A DNA stretch of 64,000 nucleotides from an uncultured Pelagibacteraceae bacterium (GTDB taxonomy: Bacteria > Pseudomonadota > Alphaproteobacteria > Pelagibacterales > Pelagibacteraceae). The notes beneath the pieces were generated by a model, which saw nothing but the letters and a program-made list of their open reading frames with translations, did not search any database and was not told the DNA's origin. Both the position numbers and the translations under genes were made by a program. Each line of letters opens with the position of its first letter. The first letter of the stretch is position 1. The stretch covers positions 310,001 through 374,000 of the forward strand of contig CACMZL010000001.1 of NCBI GenBank assembly GCA_902618205.1, in the 5' to 3' direction. Positions 18,460 through 27,807 of the stretch are shown piece after piece.

Positions 18460-20139
18460 ATGTCAAAATCAGATATCCAAATTGCACGAGAAGCAAAAAT
18501 GAAACCCATAAATGAGATTTTGGGTAAAATTAATGTTCCAGACGAACCAAGTGCTTTTAGCCCTATGGGACGTCATATTGCTAAAATAAATTTAGAATAT
18601 TTAGATAGTTTAAAAGATAAACAAAATGGAAAATTAATTTTAGTTACTGCTATTACACCAACTCCTGCAGGTGAGGGAAAAACTACTACGTCAGTTGGTT
18701 TAAATGATGGATTAAATAAAATTGGTAAAAATTCTATAGTATGTTTACGTGAACCTAGTTTGGGTCCTTCATTTGGAATGAAAGGTGGAGCAGCAGGTGG
18801 AGGATATGCTCAAGTTGTTCCAATGGAACAAATCAATTTACATTTTACAGGAGACTTCCATGCAATTACATCTGCTCACAATTTATTGTCAGCGTTAATT
18901 GATAATCATATTTATTGGGGAAATAAATTAAACATAGATGTAAGAAGAGTAGTTTGGAGAAGAGTTATGGATATGAATGATAGATCTTTAAGATCTATCA
19001 ATATTAATTTAGGTGGAGTAGCCAATGGTTTTCCAAGAGAAGATGGTTTTGATATTACAGTAGCATCTGAGATAATGGCTATCTTTTGTTTAGCAAATGA
19101 TCTTGAAGATTTGGAGAAGAGAATAGGTAATATTACAGTTGCTTATACTAGAGATAGAAAGCCTATTTTTGCAAAAGATTTAAATGCTCACGGACCAATG
19201 ACTGTTTTATTAAAAGAAGCAATCAGGCCTAATGTAACTCAAACTTTAGAAAATAATCCTGCCATTATTCATGGTGGTCCTTTTGCAAACATTGCGCACG
19301 GTTGTAACTCTGTAATAGCAACTAAAGCAGGTTTAAAACTAGCTGATTATGTTGTAACTGAAGCTGGATTTGGAGCAGACCTAGGAGCAGAAAAATTTTT
19401 AGATATTAAATGTAGAAAATCAAATTTAAAACCTGAGTGTGTAGTTATTGTTGCAACAATCAGAGCATTAAAAATGCACGGTGGTGTAGCTAAAGATGAT
19501 TTAAAAAATGAAAATGTAGAAGCGTTAAAAAAAGGTTTAGTAAATTTAGAAAGACATATTGAAAACGTAAAAAAATTTGGTTTACCGGTAGCAGTTGCTG
19601 TTAATCATTTTGTTGCTGATACTGATAATGAGGTAAAAGAGTTAATAAATGCTTGCGATAATATGGGAGTTAAAGCTAATTTATGTACTCATTGGTCAAA
19701 TGGTGGTGAGGGGACAAAAGAACTTGCCACTCATGTTGTAGATTTAATTGATCAAAAACAAGCAAATTTTAAATTTTTATATGATGAAAAAACACCTTTA
19801 CTAAAGAAAGTTGAAACTGTTGCAAAAGAAATTTATCGAGCAAACGAAGTTGTTGCTGACAGTAAAATTAAAGATCAATTAAAATCTTTTGAAGAAGCGG
19901 GTTATGGAAATTTACCGATATGTGTGGCAAAAACACAATATAGTTTTTCTACTGATCCAAACGCAAAAGGTGCTCCAACAGGCCATTCATTACCAATTAG
20001 AGAAGTAAGATTATCTTCAGGTGCAGAATTTATTGTTGTTATATGCGGAGCCATCATGACAATGCCAGGACTTCCTCGAGTTCCTGCAGCAGACTCTATT
20101 AAGCTTAATGAAAAAGGTGAAATAGAAGGCTTGTTCTAA
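18460..20139 (+). CDS. fhs: Formate-tetrahydrofolate ligase
   Basis: Fhs interconverts formate, THF and ATP with 10-formyl-THF, linking folate-bound one-carbon units to formate. The 559-residue protein carries the P-loop [16 protein letters not shown] (about residues 67-82), [20 protein letters not shown], the [22 protein letters not shown] stretch and the C-terminal [15 protein letters not shown]. Length is normal. It is transcribed away from soxBDAG, whose product methylene-THF feeds the same pool. Its stop overlaps the convergent amidotransferase stop. Confidence 0.97.
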   Translation: MSKSDIQIAREAKMKPINEILGKINVPDEPSAFSPMGRHIAKINLEYLDSLKDKQNGKLILVTAITPTPAGEGKTTTSVGLNDGLNKIGKNSIVCLREPSLGPSFGMKGGAAGGGYAQVVPMEQINLHFTGDFHAITSAHNLLSALIDNHIYWGNKLNIDVRRVVWRRVMDMNDRSLRSININLGGVANGFPREDGFDITVASEIMAIFCLANDLEDLEKRIGNITVAYTRDRKPIFAKDLNAHGPMTVLLKEAIRPNVTQTLENNPAIIHGGPFANIAHGCNSVIATKAGLKLADYVVTEAGFGADLGAEKFLDIKCRKSNLKPECVVIVATIRALKMHGGVAKDDLKNENVEALKKGLVNLERHIENVKKFGLPVAVAVNHFVADTDNEVKELINACDNMGVKANLCTHWSNGGEGTKELATHVVDLIDQKQANFKFLYDEKTPLLKKVETVAKEIYRANEVVADSKIKDQLKSFEEAGYGNLPICVAKTQYSFSTDPNAKGAPTGHSLPIREVRLSSGAEFIVVICGAIMTMPGLPRVPAADSIKLNEKGEIEGLF

Positions 20140-20918
20140 TTTAAATTATTTAGCCAATTTTCTAATTCTCTCATCCTTGCATCTTTATTTGAAATTTTAT
20201 TTTCATCTTCTATAATTTTTACATGAGAGTCTATTTCCATTTGGTCAATAAATGCTTTTTTTTCTAAAAGTCGATCTCTCCTAAAATGAATTAAGCTTAT
20301 CATTTTGGCATAAGTTATCTCTGGGTGATATTGAATTCCCCATATATTTGTTGAACCAACATTAAAATTTATACCCATCACTTTATTTATCGGGTTTGAT
20401 GAAAGTAATGTAGATCCCTCGGGTAATTTTACAACTTCATCAAAATTAAACGCAGGAGTATTAAATTTTTTATTTTTATTTTTATAAAGTGGGTGTTTAA
20501 GACCGTTTTCGTTTATTTCTATGTCATGAGCTATTCCCCTATGAGCGCCATTAGGGCATTTCTTGACTTCACCACCAGCAACGGTCACAGCAACTTGCAT
20601 TCCCCAACATATTGCGAATATATTTTTTATATTCTTTTGACATTCCCTCATAAAGTTAATTTGTCTTCTTATTTCTGGAGTATCATTGTAAATATTTAAA
20701 CTACTACCCCCCCATATCATTCCATGATATTTAGTTAAATCTTTAGCTACTTCATTAATATTTTCATCTGATGAAGGATTAACAACATCAATATCTAATT
20801 GATCTGTAAAATAACTAATACTGTCTTTTAAACTTTCAGTATGAGTTTTAATTCCACCATCAGTAAAGCTTTGATTTTCCTCTCTAAGGTTACCTTCAAC
20901 TATCAGAATTCTTTTCAT
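20136..20918 (-). CDS. Class I glutamine amidotransferase-like protein
   Basis: A stand-alone 260-residue class I amidotransferase domain, similar in layout to GMP-synthase-type or PuuD-like stand-alone GATases. The nucleophile Cys104 lies in [10 protein letters not shown], and His198/Glu200 in WGIQYHPE complete the triad. No synthetase domain is attached. It overlaps the stop of the iron-dependent alcohol dehydrogenase (TAATG at 20918-20922), so the two are co-expressed. In this gene neighbourhood an amide such as a gamma-glutamyl compound is a possible substrate, but that is inference. A C-terminal extension of about 40 residues is charged and helical. Confidence 0.8.
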   Translation of the reverse strand: MKRILIVEGNLREENQSFTDGGIKTHTESLKDSISYFTDQLDIDVVNPSSDENINEVAKDLTKYHGMIWGGSSLNIYNDTPEIRRQINFMRECQKNIKNIFAICWGMQVAVTVAGGEVKKCPNGAHRGIAHDIEINENGLKHPLYKNKNKKFNTPAFNFDEVVKLPEGSTLLSSNPINKVMGINFNVGSTNIWGIQYHPEITYAKMISLIHFRRDRLLEKKAFIDQMEIDSHVKIIEDENKISNKDARMRELENWLNNLN

Positions 20919-22075
20919 TAAAATAATTTACCTGAAATACTATGTTCATAAAGTGCTTTCATGTCATCCTTACTCATTGTTCTTGGATTCGTAGAAGTTG
21001 AAGGATCTTCTAATGCCATAACTGATAACTGCTCTAAATTTATTTTATTTACATCAACAATTTCTGATAATTTATGCGGTATATTTAATTCTTTTCTTAG
21101 TTCTAAAATCCAGTTTAAAAAACTATCAAAACTTTTATCCAGTTCGAGATAATCACATATAGAAATTATCCTTTTTTCAATCATTTCTTTGTTAAAAGTT
21201 AATACATAAGGCATAAAGATTGCATTTGATAAACCGTGGTGAACATTAAATTGTGCATTAATAGGGTGGCTTAAAGAATGAATAGCACCAAGCCCTTTTT
21301 GGAAAGCAGTAGAACCCATACTAGCTGAAGCTAATAATTCTGCTCTAGCATTTAAATCTTTACCGTTCTTAACTGCTTTAATTAATGAGTTTTTAATTAG
21401 CTTCATTCCCTCAATCGCAATTCCATCAGCCATCGGATGGAATCCTGGTGCACAAAAAGCTTCTAAATTGTGTGCCAAAGCATCCATACCTGTCGCTGCA
21501 GTCAATCTTGGAGAAAGATCTAAAGTTAAATTAGGATCTAAAATTACAATTGAAGGTAAAAATTTCGGGTGGAAAATAATTTTTTTTATACCTGTTTGTT
21601 TATTGATTATAGCTGATGCTCTTCCAGTTTCTGATCCTGTTCCTGCTGTAGTGGGTACAGCAATAATTGGTGCAATGTTAGTTTCATCTGCTCTTTTCCA
21701 ATAATCACCTATATCTTCAAAATCCCATATTGGTCTAGACTGTCCTGACATAAAAGCAATGGCTTTACCTACATCAAGGCCGCTTCCACCACCAAATGCA
21801 ATTACTCCATCACAACCTAATTTCTTAAACTGCCCTACTCCCTCTTCCACATTTTCACCTACAGGATTACCTGAAAAATTTGAAAAAATTTGAAGATGCT
21901 TAAACGTTTTTTTTAAATTTAAAATAATATCTTTAACCATTTTTAGATTAATTAAATCCTTATCTGTGACAAATAATGGGTTATCAATTTTAAGATTTTT
22001 ACATGCTAGGCTTAAATCTTGAATTCTGTTCTCTCCAACCCAAATTGTAGTAGGATAATTCCAATTAGTTTTCAT
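20918..22075 (-). CDS. Iron-containing alcohol dehydrogenase
   Basis: The 385-residue protein is a group III, NAD-dependent alcohol dehydrogenase. Features are the nucleotide loop FGGGSGLDVGKAIAF, AVPTTAGTGSETGRASAI, and metal-ligand segments TGMDALAHNLEAF and HSLSHPINAQFNVHHGLSNAI. Iron-dependent ADHs have been proposed to oxidise methanol and other short alcohols in SAR11, which fits this one-carbon setting, but the substrate cannot be read here. It is the first gene of a pair with the amidotransferase and is divergent from tmm across 76 bases. Confidence 0.9.
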   Translation of the reverse strand: MKTNWNYPTTIWVGENRIQDLSLACKNLKIDNPLFVTDKDLINLKMVKDIILNLKKTFKHLQIFSNFSGNPVGENVEEGVGQFKKLGCDGVIAFGGGSGLDVGKAIAFMSGQSRPIWDFEDIGDYWKRADETNIAPIIAVPTTAGTGSETGRASAIINKQTGIKKIIFHPKFLPSIVILDPNLTLDLSPRLTAATGMDALAHNLEAFCAPGFHPMADGIAIEGMKLIKNSLIKAVKNGKDLNARAELLASASMGSTAFQKGLGAIHSLSHPINAQFNVHHGLSNAIFMPYVLTFNKEMIEKRIISICDYLELDKSFDSFLNWILELRKELNIPHKLSEIVDVNKINLEQLSVMALEDPSTSTNPRTMSKDDMKALYEHSISGKLF

Positions 22076-22121
22076 ATTAAAATAATATTTAATTTTTCTA
22101 TTTTTCTTAGTACAATATATT

Positions 22122-22141
22122 TATAATTTTAATTGTAGAGG
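22122..22141 (+). promoter_or_regulatory. Likely -10 box and ribosome site before tmm
   Basis: A consensus TATAAT lies at 22122-22127 and an AGAGG ribosome site at 22137-22141, 10 bases before the GTG start of tmm. The -35 region is only T-rich. The spacing would give a leader of about 18 bases. Confidence 0.4.
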
Positions 22142-22151
22142 AAAAATTATC

Positions 22152-23486
22152 GTGACTAAAGTCGCTATTATCGGTGCTGGACCTTGTGGGTTATCAATAC
22201 TTAGGGCTTTTGAACATGCCGAAAAAAAAGGAGACAAAATACCTGAAATAGTTTGCTTTGAAAAACAAAGTGATTGGGGAGGTCTTTGGAATTATAGCTG
22301 GAGAACGGGATCTGACCAATATGGAGATCCAGTTCATAATAGTATGTATAGATATCTTTGGTCAAATGGACCTAAAGAGTGTCTAGAATTCGCAGATTAT
22401 TCTTTTGATGAACATTTTGGAAAGCCAATTCCTTCTTTCCCGCCTAGAGAAGTACTATATGATTATATTACGAGTAGAGTGAGTAAAGGAAATTTAAGAA
22501 ATAAAATTAAATTTAATACAAGAGTAGTTAATACAGTTTTTAAATCAAATAAATTTGAAGTTAGCTACCAAGATAAAGAAAATGATAAAATTTTAACAGA
22601 TCAATTTGATTATGTTGTAGTATCTACAGGTCATTTTTCAGTTCCTTTTATACCTGAATATAAAGGTATGAGTTCATTTCCTGGAAGAATAATGCACTCA
22701 CATGATTTTAGAGATGCAGAAGAATTTAGAGGAAAAAATATTATAGTTTTAGGAAGTAGTTATTCTGCAGAAGATATTGCACTTCAGTGCAATAAATATG
22801 GAGCAAAAAGTGTAACAATTGGCTACAGACATAATCCTATGGGTTTTAAATGGCCCGAAGGAATGAAAGAAGTATTCTATTTAGATAGACTAGAGGGAAA
22901 AAAAGCAATTTTTAAAGATGGTACGGAACAGGAAGCAGATGTAATAATATTGTGTACTGGTTACCTGCATCATTTTCCTTTCTTGGAAGAAAATTTAAAA
23001 CTTAAAACAAGAAACAGACTCTATCCTCCAAAATTGTACAAAGGTATTGTTTGGCAGGATAATCACAAACTTTTGTATTTAGGAATGCAAGACCAGTTTC
23101 ACACATTCAATATGTTTGATTGCCAAGCTTGGTACGCAAGAGATGTTATAATGGGGAAGATAAATATACCAAGTGGAGGGGATATTGAAAAAGATATTAA
23201 TAAATGGGTTGCTTTAGAAGAAAAACTAGAAATTCCTGATCAGATGATTGATTTTCAGACTGAATACACAAAAGAATTACATAAGATGTCGGATTATCCA
23301 AAAATAGATTTTGAACTAATCAGAAAACATTTTAAAGAATGGGAGCATCATAAAGTTGAAGATATATCAACTTATAGAAATAAATCTTTTTCATCTCCAG
23401 TTACAGGATCAGTGGCTCCTATTCATCATACACCTTGGGCAAAAGCAATGGATGACTCATCTGAAACTTTCATGAATAATAAATGA
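22152..23486 (+). CDS. tmm: Trimethylamine monooxygenase (flavin-containing)
   Basis: Tmm oxidises trimethylamine to TMAO with NADPH, FAD and O2. The 444-residue protein has the FAD motif IIGAGPCGLS (about residues 6-15), FEKQSDWGGLWNY, the flavin-monooxygenase signature FPGRIMHSHDFRD, the NADPH motif VLGSSYSAEDIA and CTGYLHHFPF. These details, including the Asp after HSHDF, match bacterial Tmm closely. The start is GTG at 22152, preceded by AGAGG. The product TMAO would be used by Tdm encoded about 13 kb away in the same window. Some Tmm enzymes also oxidise dimethyl sulfide. Confidence 0.93.
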   Translation: MTKVAIIGAGPCGLSILRAFEHAEKKGDKIPEIVCFEKQSDWGGLWNYSWRTGSDQYGDPVHNSMYRYLWSNGPKECLEFADYSFDEHFGKPIPSFPPREVLYDYITSRVSKGNLRNKIKFNTRVVNTVFKSNKFEVSYQDKENDKILTDQFDYVVVSTGHFSVPFIPEYKGMSSFPGRIMHSHDFRDAEEFRGKNIIVLGSSYSAEDIALQCNKYGAKSVTIGYRHNPMGFKWPEGMKEVFYLDRLEGKKAIFKDGTEQEADVIILCTGYLHHFPFLEENLKLKTRNRLYPPKLYKGIVWQDNHKLLYLGMQDQFHTFNMFDCQAWYARDVIMGKINIPSGGDIEKDINKWVALEEKLEIPDQMIDFQTEYTKELHKMSDYPKIDFELIRKHFKEWEHHKVEDISTYRNKSFSSPVTGSVAPIHHTPWAKAMDDSSETFMNNK

Positions 23487-23494
23487 GATTAATT

Positions 23495-25225
23495 TTAATT
23501 AACACTCAACCAAAAAGTTTGAAAAGGATTAAAAACTAATTCTTTATCAAAAGTAATCTTAAATTTTTGACCTAATAAATTTTTTGATTTTAAGTATTTT
23601 GAGTTGATTTTTAAAACTTGAGTTTTTGATGTTAAATTTGTGATTGCTAGTATTTTTTGTGATTTGTCTAAACTTATTCTTTCCAATGCATAGAATTTTG
23701 ACCCAAAATTTAGATTTTTTCTTTGTGCATTTGGATGAAATGCTTTTTGCTTTCTCCTAATTTTTATTAAATTTGTCATTTCATTATAAAATACTGATTG
23801 TTTGGAATTATTTATTTTTAAATTTTTTATAAGTCTTTCATTGTTCCATTTATATCTATTTAAATCTCTTTTATTATCTGTAATTATAAATTTACTAATA
23901 TCATTTGAAGTTCCAAAAAGGGAATTGAAATAAAAAGCAGGAACTCCTTCGAATGAAAGAATTATACTATGTGCAGCTAAATAACGTTCTAATGAATAAT
24001 TTCCGTTTTCATCAAAATCACTTGCTTTAAATGCGTTAAATAAAGTAATATTTGCTTCATACACTTGCTTTTTTGAACTATTTATTTTTCTATATGAAAA
24101 TTCACCTCCGTTTTTTTTTAGACGACTAAATAATTTATTTAAAGATGATTTGGTTAATAATCCTTCAACTGGTCTCATTCCTACTCCATCATGAGAGGCT
24201 AAAAAATTTAGATAGCTAGTTCCTTTTTTTAAACATGGAAATTTTTTACTCCATTTAGTAAGTTCAGAGCCATTTTCAAATAGTAAACTTTTAATTATTA
24301 AAGGAGGTAGTGAAAAATTATAAATCCAGTTCGCTTGATCATTTTTTCCAAAGTAACTAAGATTTTGTTTTTCAGGTAAATTAGTTTCAGTGATTAAAAT
24401 TTTTTTTTGTTTTAGATTAGAACAAATTATTCTTAATAGTTTAATTATTTTGTGTGTATTTGAATGGTTAATACATTTTGTGCCACTTTCTTTCCACAAA
24501 TATGCTATTGCATCTAATCTAAAAATATTTACTCCACGATTTATTAAAAAGAACATTATCTTAATAAATCTAATTAATACTTTTGGATTTTTAAAATTTA
24601 AATCTATTTGGTCAGGGCTAAAAGTTCTCCACAGATAAGTTGTTTTATTACGAATTTTTATTTTTTTTAATAATTTATGTTCACGGGGTCTCACAACGTT
24701 TTTAGAATTAAATTTTTTATCTATCGTAAAAAAATAATCATTTCCTGGTGACTTATTTAACAAAAAATTTTTAAACCAGATACCACGTGAAGAAGAATGA
24801 TTTATTACGATATCTGCCATAATTGAATTATATTTTGACAAATCTTTAATATCTTCCCAGGTACCTAATTTACCGTCTACTTCATAATGGTCTTTAACTG
24901 AGAAACCGCTGTCACTACTTGAGGGATAAAATGGTAAAAAATGAATTGTATTAAAGTAATTTCTTAAAAATCTTGCATAAAAACTTTTAAAAATTTTAAG
25001 TTTTTTTTTATTTTTTCCAGCAGTAATGTTGTCTGCATAAGTAATTAGAACTGATAACTTTTCGTCTATTAATAAATTTTTGGATAACTTTATTCGTCTA
25101 TTAAAATCTTTTATTAAATTAGATATTTCAGATGAATAAAATTTTAAATCATTTTTATCCTCATAACTTTTGTACAAATCATGAAAAATTTTATTTATTT
25201 TTGATATGTAAATAGATTGATCCAT
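23495..25225 (-). CDS. GH13 sucrose-phosphorylase-like enzyme (GH13_18 type)
   Basis: This 576-residue alpha-amylase-superfamily enzyme resembles the sucrose/glucosylglycerate phosphorylase branch. The predicted nucleophile is Asp238 (NIFRLDAIAYLWKESGT), the acid/base Glu280 (ITETNLP) and the third acid Asp346 (FLASHDGVG). ADIVINHSS and the FLPFYPSSSDSGFSVKDH segment are characteristic. Such enzymes split an alpha-glucoside with phosphate to glucose-1-phosphate plus an acceptor. It is the last gene of the sugar ABC locus, so it probably acts on the imported compound in the cytoplasm. Acceptor (glycerate, glycerol, fructose or other) is unknown; a hydrolase is less likely. Confidence 0.8.
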   Translation of the reverse strand: MDQSIYISKINKIFHDLYKSYEDKNDLKFYSSEISNLIKDFNRRIKLSKNLLIDEKLSVLITYADNITAGKNKKKLKIFKSFYARFLRNYFNTIHFLPFYPSSSDSGFSVKDHYEVDGKLGTWEDIKDLSKYNSIMADIVINHSSSRGIWFKNFLLNKSPGNDYFFTIDKKFNSKNVVRPREHKLLKKIKIRNKTTYLWRTFSPDQIDLNFKNPKVLIRFIKIMFFLINRGVNIFRLDAIAYLWKESGTKCINHSNTHKIIKLLRIICSNLKQKKILITETNLPEKQNLSYFGKNDQANWIYNFSLPPLIIKSLLFENGSELTKWSKKFPCLKKGTSYLNFLASHDGVGMRPVEGLLTKSSLNKLFSRLKKNGGEFSYRKINSSKKQVYEANITLFNAFKASDFDENGNYSLERYLAAHSIILSFEGVPAFYFNSLFGTSNDISKFIITDNKRDLNRYKWNNERLIKNLKINNSKQSVFYNEMTNLIKIRRKQKAFHPNAQRKNLNFGSKFYALERISLDKSQKILAITNLTSKTQVLKINSKYLKSKNLLGQKFKITFDKELVFNPFQTFWLSVN

Positions 25226-25313
25226 TAAATATTTATCAGAAATTAATTATAGTAATCTTATATAATTTTCCAAAATCTATAAATTAAATTTTTCTTGTAA
25301 GTTCCATTTTTTA

Positions 25314-26507
25314 TTAGCCTTTAACACTTCCTGCGGTAAGACCACTTACTAAGTATTTTTCAAAATAAACAAATATTATTAAAATAGGTAAAGTTACCAC
25401 TACAGACCCTGCCATCAAATATTGTCTAGGTGTTTCAGCCCCAATATTAAGAAACTGAATAGCTCTTGATAATGTGAATGTATTTGGCCGGTCTAAAAAC
25501 ATTAATGAAAATAAAAATTCGTTCCAAGCTATCATAAATACATACAAGGCTACAGATGATATTGCGGGCAAACTTAGCGGAAGTATAATTTTAAAAATTA
25601 TACCAAGCCAATTTTGACCATCTATTATGCCAGCTTCTTCAAGTTCTTTTGGTATACTTTTAAAATAACCTTGCAGCATATAAATTGCTACAGGTAGAGT
25701 TGTAGCTGTATAAACTATTAGTAAACCCTCAATAGAATTTCGTAAACCAAGTTGACTAAAAATTGTATATAAAGGTATCACTAAAACTATCGCTGGAAAT
25801 AAATAAATTATCAATATAGATGTCGATAAAAAATTTTTCCCAAAAAAGTTAAGTCTTGCAACTGCGTAAGCAGCTGGGATTGCAAAAATTAATGTTATAA
25901 CTACAGTTCCTAACGAGACAATTGTACTCGTGAGCATATATCTTCCAAAATTGTAATCTTTGAATACTACAAAATAAGACTTGAATAATTCTGGCAACCC
26001 TTGTGCAAAATTAATACTAAAGTCTAAAGGGTTTAATAATAATAATGCTTGAGTTTTAAAGCTTGTAACTAACATCATGTAAAAAGGGAAAAGAATTACA
26101 AAAGAGAACAGTGTAATCCCAAATAGTGTTAAAAAATTAAAGAATAATTTTTGAGAAGAATGATTTTTTGACAAAAAGTTTTTGTCGTAGTTTTTTATTG
26201 TATTAAAGAAAAATAGTGAGATTAAGAATATGCCAAAACTGTACCAAATAGGTAAATTTATTGAGATAAAATAATCAAAAATAGAAAATAAAAGAGCAAG
26301 TATAATTAGTTTAATATTTAAATTAAATTTTTTTCCAATAAGAAGATTTATTACACAAAGAATTATTCCAAAAATAAATAATTTATTAAAATTAAAATTT
26401 ATTAATTCAATTCCTTGTAAAGTTACTAAGATTTTCCAAATACAAATTAATGAAAACAAAAATAATGACGAGATAAAGCAATAAGTTAATATATTTTTAA
26501 TTTTCAT
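25314..26507 (-). CDS. Sugar ABC transporter permease, MalG type, with extended N-terminus
   Basis: The C-terminal 270 or so residues form a typical MalG-like permease with the coupling-loop motif EEAGIIDGQNWLGIIFKIILPL. The protein is 397 residues, about 110 longer than usual, because the N-terminus adds roughly four hydrophobic segments (FISSLFLFSLICIWKILVTL and following) before the core begins near residue 125. Its start overlaps the partner permease by 11 bases. It imports a carbohydrate with the partner, the ATPase and the binding protein encoded upstream. Confidence 0.87.
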   Translation of the reverse strand: MKIKNILTYCFISSLFLFSLICIWKILVTLQGIELINFNFNKLFIFGIILCVINLLIGKKFNLNIKLIILALLFSIFDYFISINLPIWYSFGIFLISLFFFNTIKNYDKNFLSKNHSSQKLFFNFLTLFGITLFSFVILFPFYMMLVTSFKTQALLLLNPLDFSINFAQGLPELFKSYFVVFKDYNFGRYMLTSTIVSLGTVVITLIFAIPAAYAVARLNFFGKNFLSTSILIIYLFPAIVLVIPLYTIFSQLGLRNSIEGLLIVYTATTLPVAIYMLQGYFKSIPKELEEAGIIDGQNWLGIIFKIILPLSLPAISSVALYVFMIAWNEFLFSLMFLDRPNTFTLSRAIQFLNIGAETPRQYLMAGSVVVTLPILIIFVYFEKYLVSGLTAGSVKG

Positions 26508-27756
26508 CCACTCTTTTTCCTAAAAGTTTAAAATAGATAAACATAAAAATTAACAGAAAGACTACAATCACAATAGAAACAGCAGAACCCATACCAATAT
26601 CCCCGATTGAAAAACCTTGTTGATATACATTTATTGGCAATGTTCTTGTACCTGATGCTCCTCCAGTAAGTAAGAAAATGTCTTCAAATTTATTAAAATT
26701 CCAAATAAATCTAATCATAAATAAAATTGAAATCACTGCTAAAATCTGGGGTAAAGTTATGTTAAGAAATTTTTGAATAGGATTTGCGCCATCAACATCG
26801 GCTGCTTCATAAAGTTCTTTTGGAACTGCCTGAAGACGAGCAAGAATAAATAAAAATGCTAGAGGAAAATATCTCCAAATTTCAAAAATAATTACTGTTG
26901 TTAATGCTAGCCTCAACTTAAAATCAAAACCAAGTATGTTTAAAGTTACATATTTTTGTCCTAGTAAATTTATTGGCCCATCAATAATTTGATAGTTAAT
27001 TAATAAATTATTTAAAGTTCCACTTGTTGGATCAAGTAAAAGCTCCCAGGTATAAGCAAGAGCAACTACTGGCGCAACATAGGGAAACAACAAAACGCTT
27101 CTCATAAATGTTCTTCCAAAAAATTTTTGATTTACCATTTGTGCAGCCAAAATTCCAAAAACTATTGCACCTATGGTCCCAAAAAAAGTGTAATAAAAAG
27201 TTGTTGATAATAGATCTATAAAAGCTTTGTCTTTAATTACTTTTTTGAAATTATTTAATGTAAATTCATAAGTTAATAATATATTTTGTGACTTACCTGA
27301 TAGTTTAGGATTATAAGATTTTATTTCCTTCTTAGAAACTTCTTGATTATTTGTATTTTGAAATACTATTTCTAAATTTTCTCGATATTTTTTTGGCCAA
27401 TTACCTAACTCACAGAGAAGTGACTTTCGCTTAAATTCACATCTTTTATCTAAATTTGTTGGTTCTATATTATCTGGATATTTGTCTTTAAATTTTACAT
27501 TAGTAATTTCTTGTGTAAGAGAACTATTTCTTAATTTATAAATTACTTTTATTTTATTTGGAGTATCCTTAATTGATTTTACTAATTTTTTTGCTCTTGG
27601 TTCCGGAATTCTTAAATCTTTAAGTTCTACATTTTTAAAACTTATCCAAATATTAGAAAATATTGGAAATAAAATTATAGAAAATACTAAAAGAACTGAT
27701 GGTAATATTAAAAGATAAGCTGTTCTTTTTTCAATTTTTGCAAGTTTTGAACTCAT
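26497..27756 (-). CDS. Sugar ABC transporter permease, MalF type, with inserted periplasmic domain
   Basis: The 419-residue permease has a first TM at about residues 13-38, then a soluble insert of about 120 residues, then a normal MalF-like core with the coupling motif YEAADVDGANPIQKFLNITLP. The insert (about 43-162) has a beta-rich look (KIKVIYKLRNSSLTQEI; NVKFKDKYPDNIEP) and two cysteines (106 and 115) in CEFKRKSLLCELGNW, a pattern like DUF11-type beta-sandwich domains. MalF also carries a periplasmic loop domain that touches the binding protein, so a docking role is plausible. It begins just after a terminator-like hairpin. Confidence 0.87.
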   Translation of the reverse strand: MSSKLAKIEKRTAYLLILPSVLLVFSIILFPIFSNIWISFKNVELKDLRIPEPRAKKLVKSIKDTPNKIKVIYKLRNSSLTQEITNVKFKDKYPDNIEPTNLDKRCEFKRKSLLCELGNWPKKYRENLEIVFQNTNNQEVSKKEIKSYNPKLSGKSQNILLTYEFTLNNFKKVIKDKAFIDLLSTTFYYTFFGTIGAIVFGILAAQMVNQKFFGRTFMRSVLLFPYVAPVVALAYTWELLLDPTSGTLNNLLINYQIIDGPINLLGQKYVTLNILGFDFKLRLALTTVIIFEIWRYFPLAFLFILARLQAVPKELYEAADVDGANPIQKFLNITLPQILAVISILFMIRFIWNFNKFEDIFLLTGGASGTRTLPINVYQQGFSIGDIGMGSAVSIVIVVFLLIFMFIYFKLLGKRVDEN

Positions 27757-27793
27757 AAAAAAAAGCGGATAATTAATATTACCCGCTTTTTTT
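27757..27793 (-). terminator. Attenuating terminator between binding protein and permease
   Basis: On the minus strand AAAAAAAGCGG (27793-27783) pairs with CCGCTTTTTTT (27768-27758), loop of 14 bases, ending in a run of eight T. It lies between the binding-protein stop and the permease start. Such a structure usually lets the binding protein be made in excess over the membrane parts. Confidence 0.7.
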
Positions 27794-27807
27794 AATAATT
27801 TAAATTA

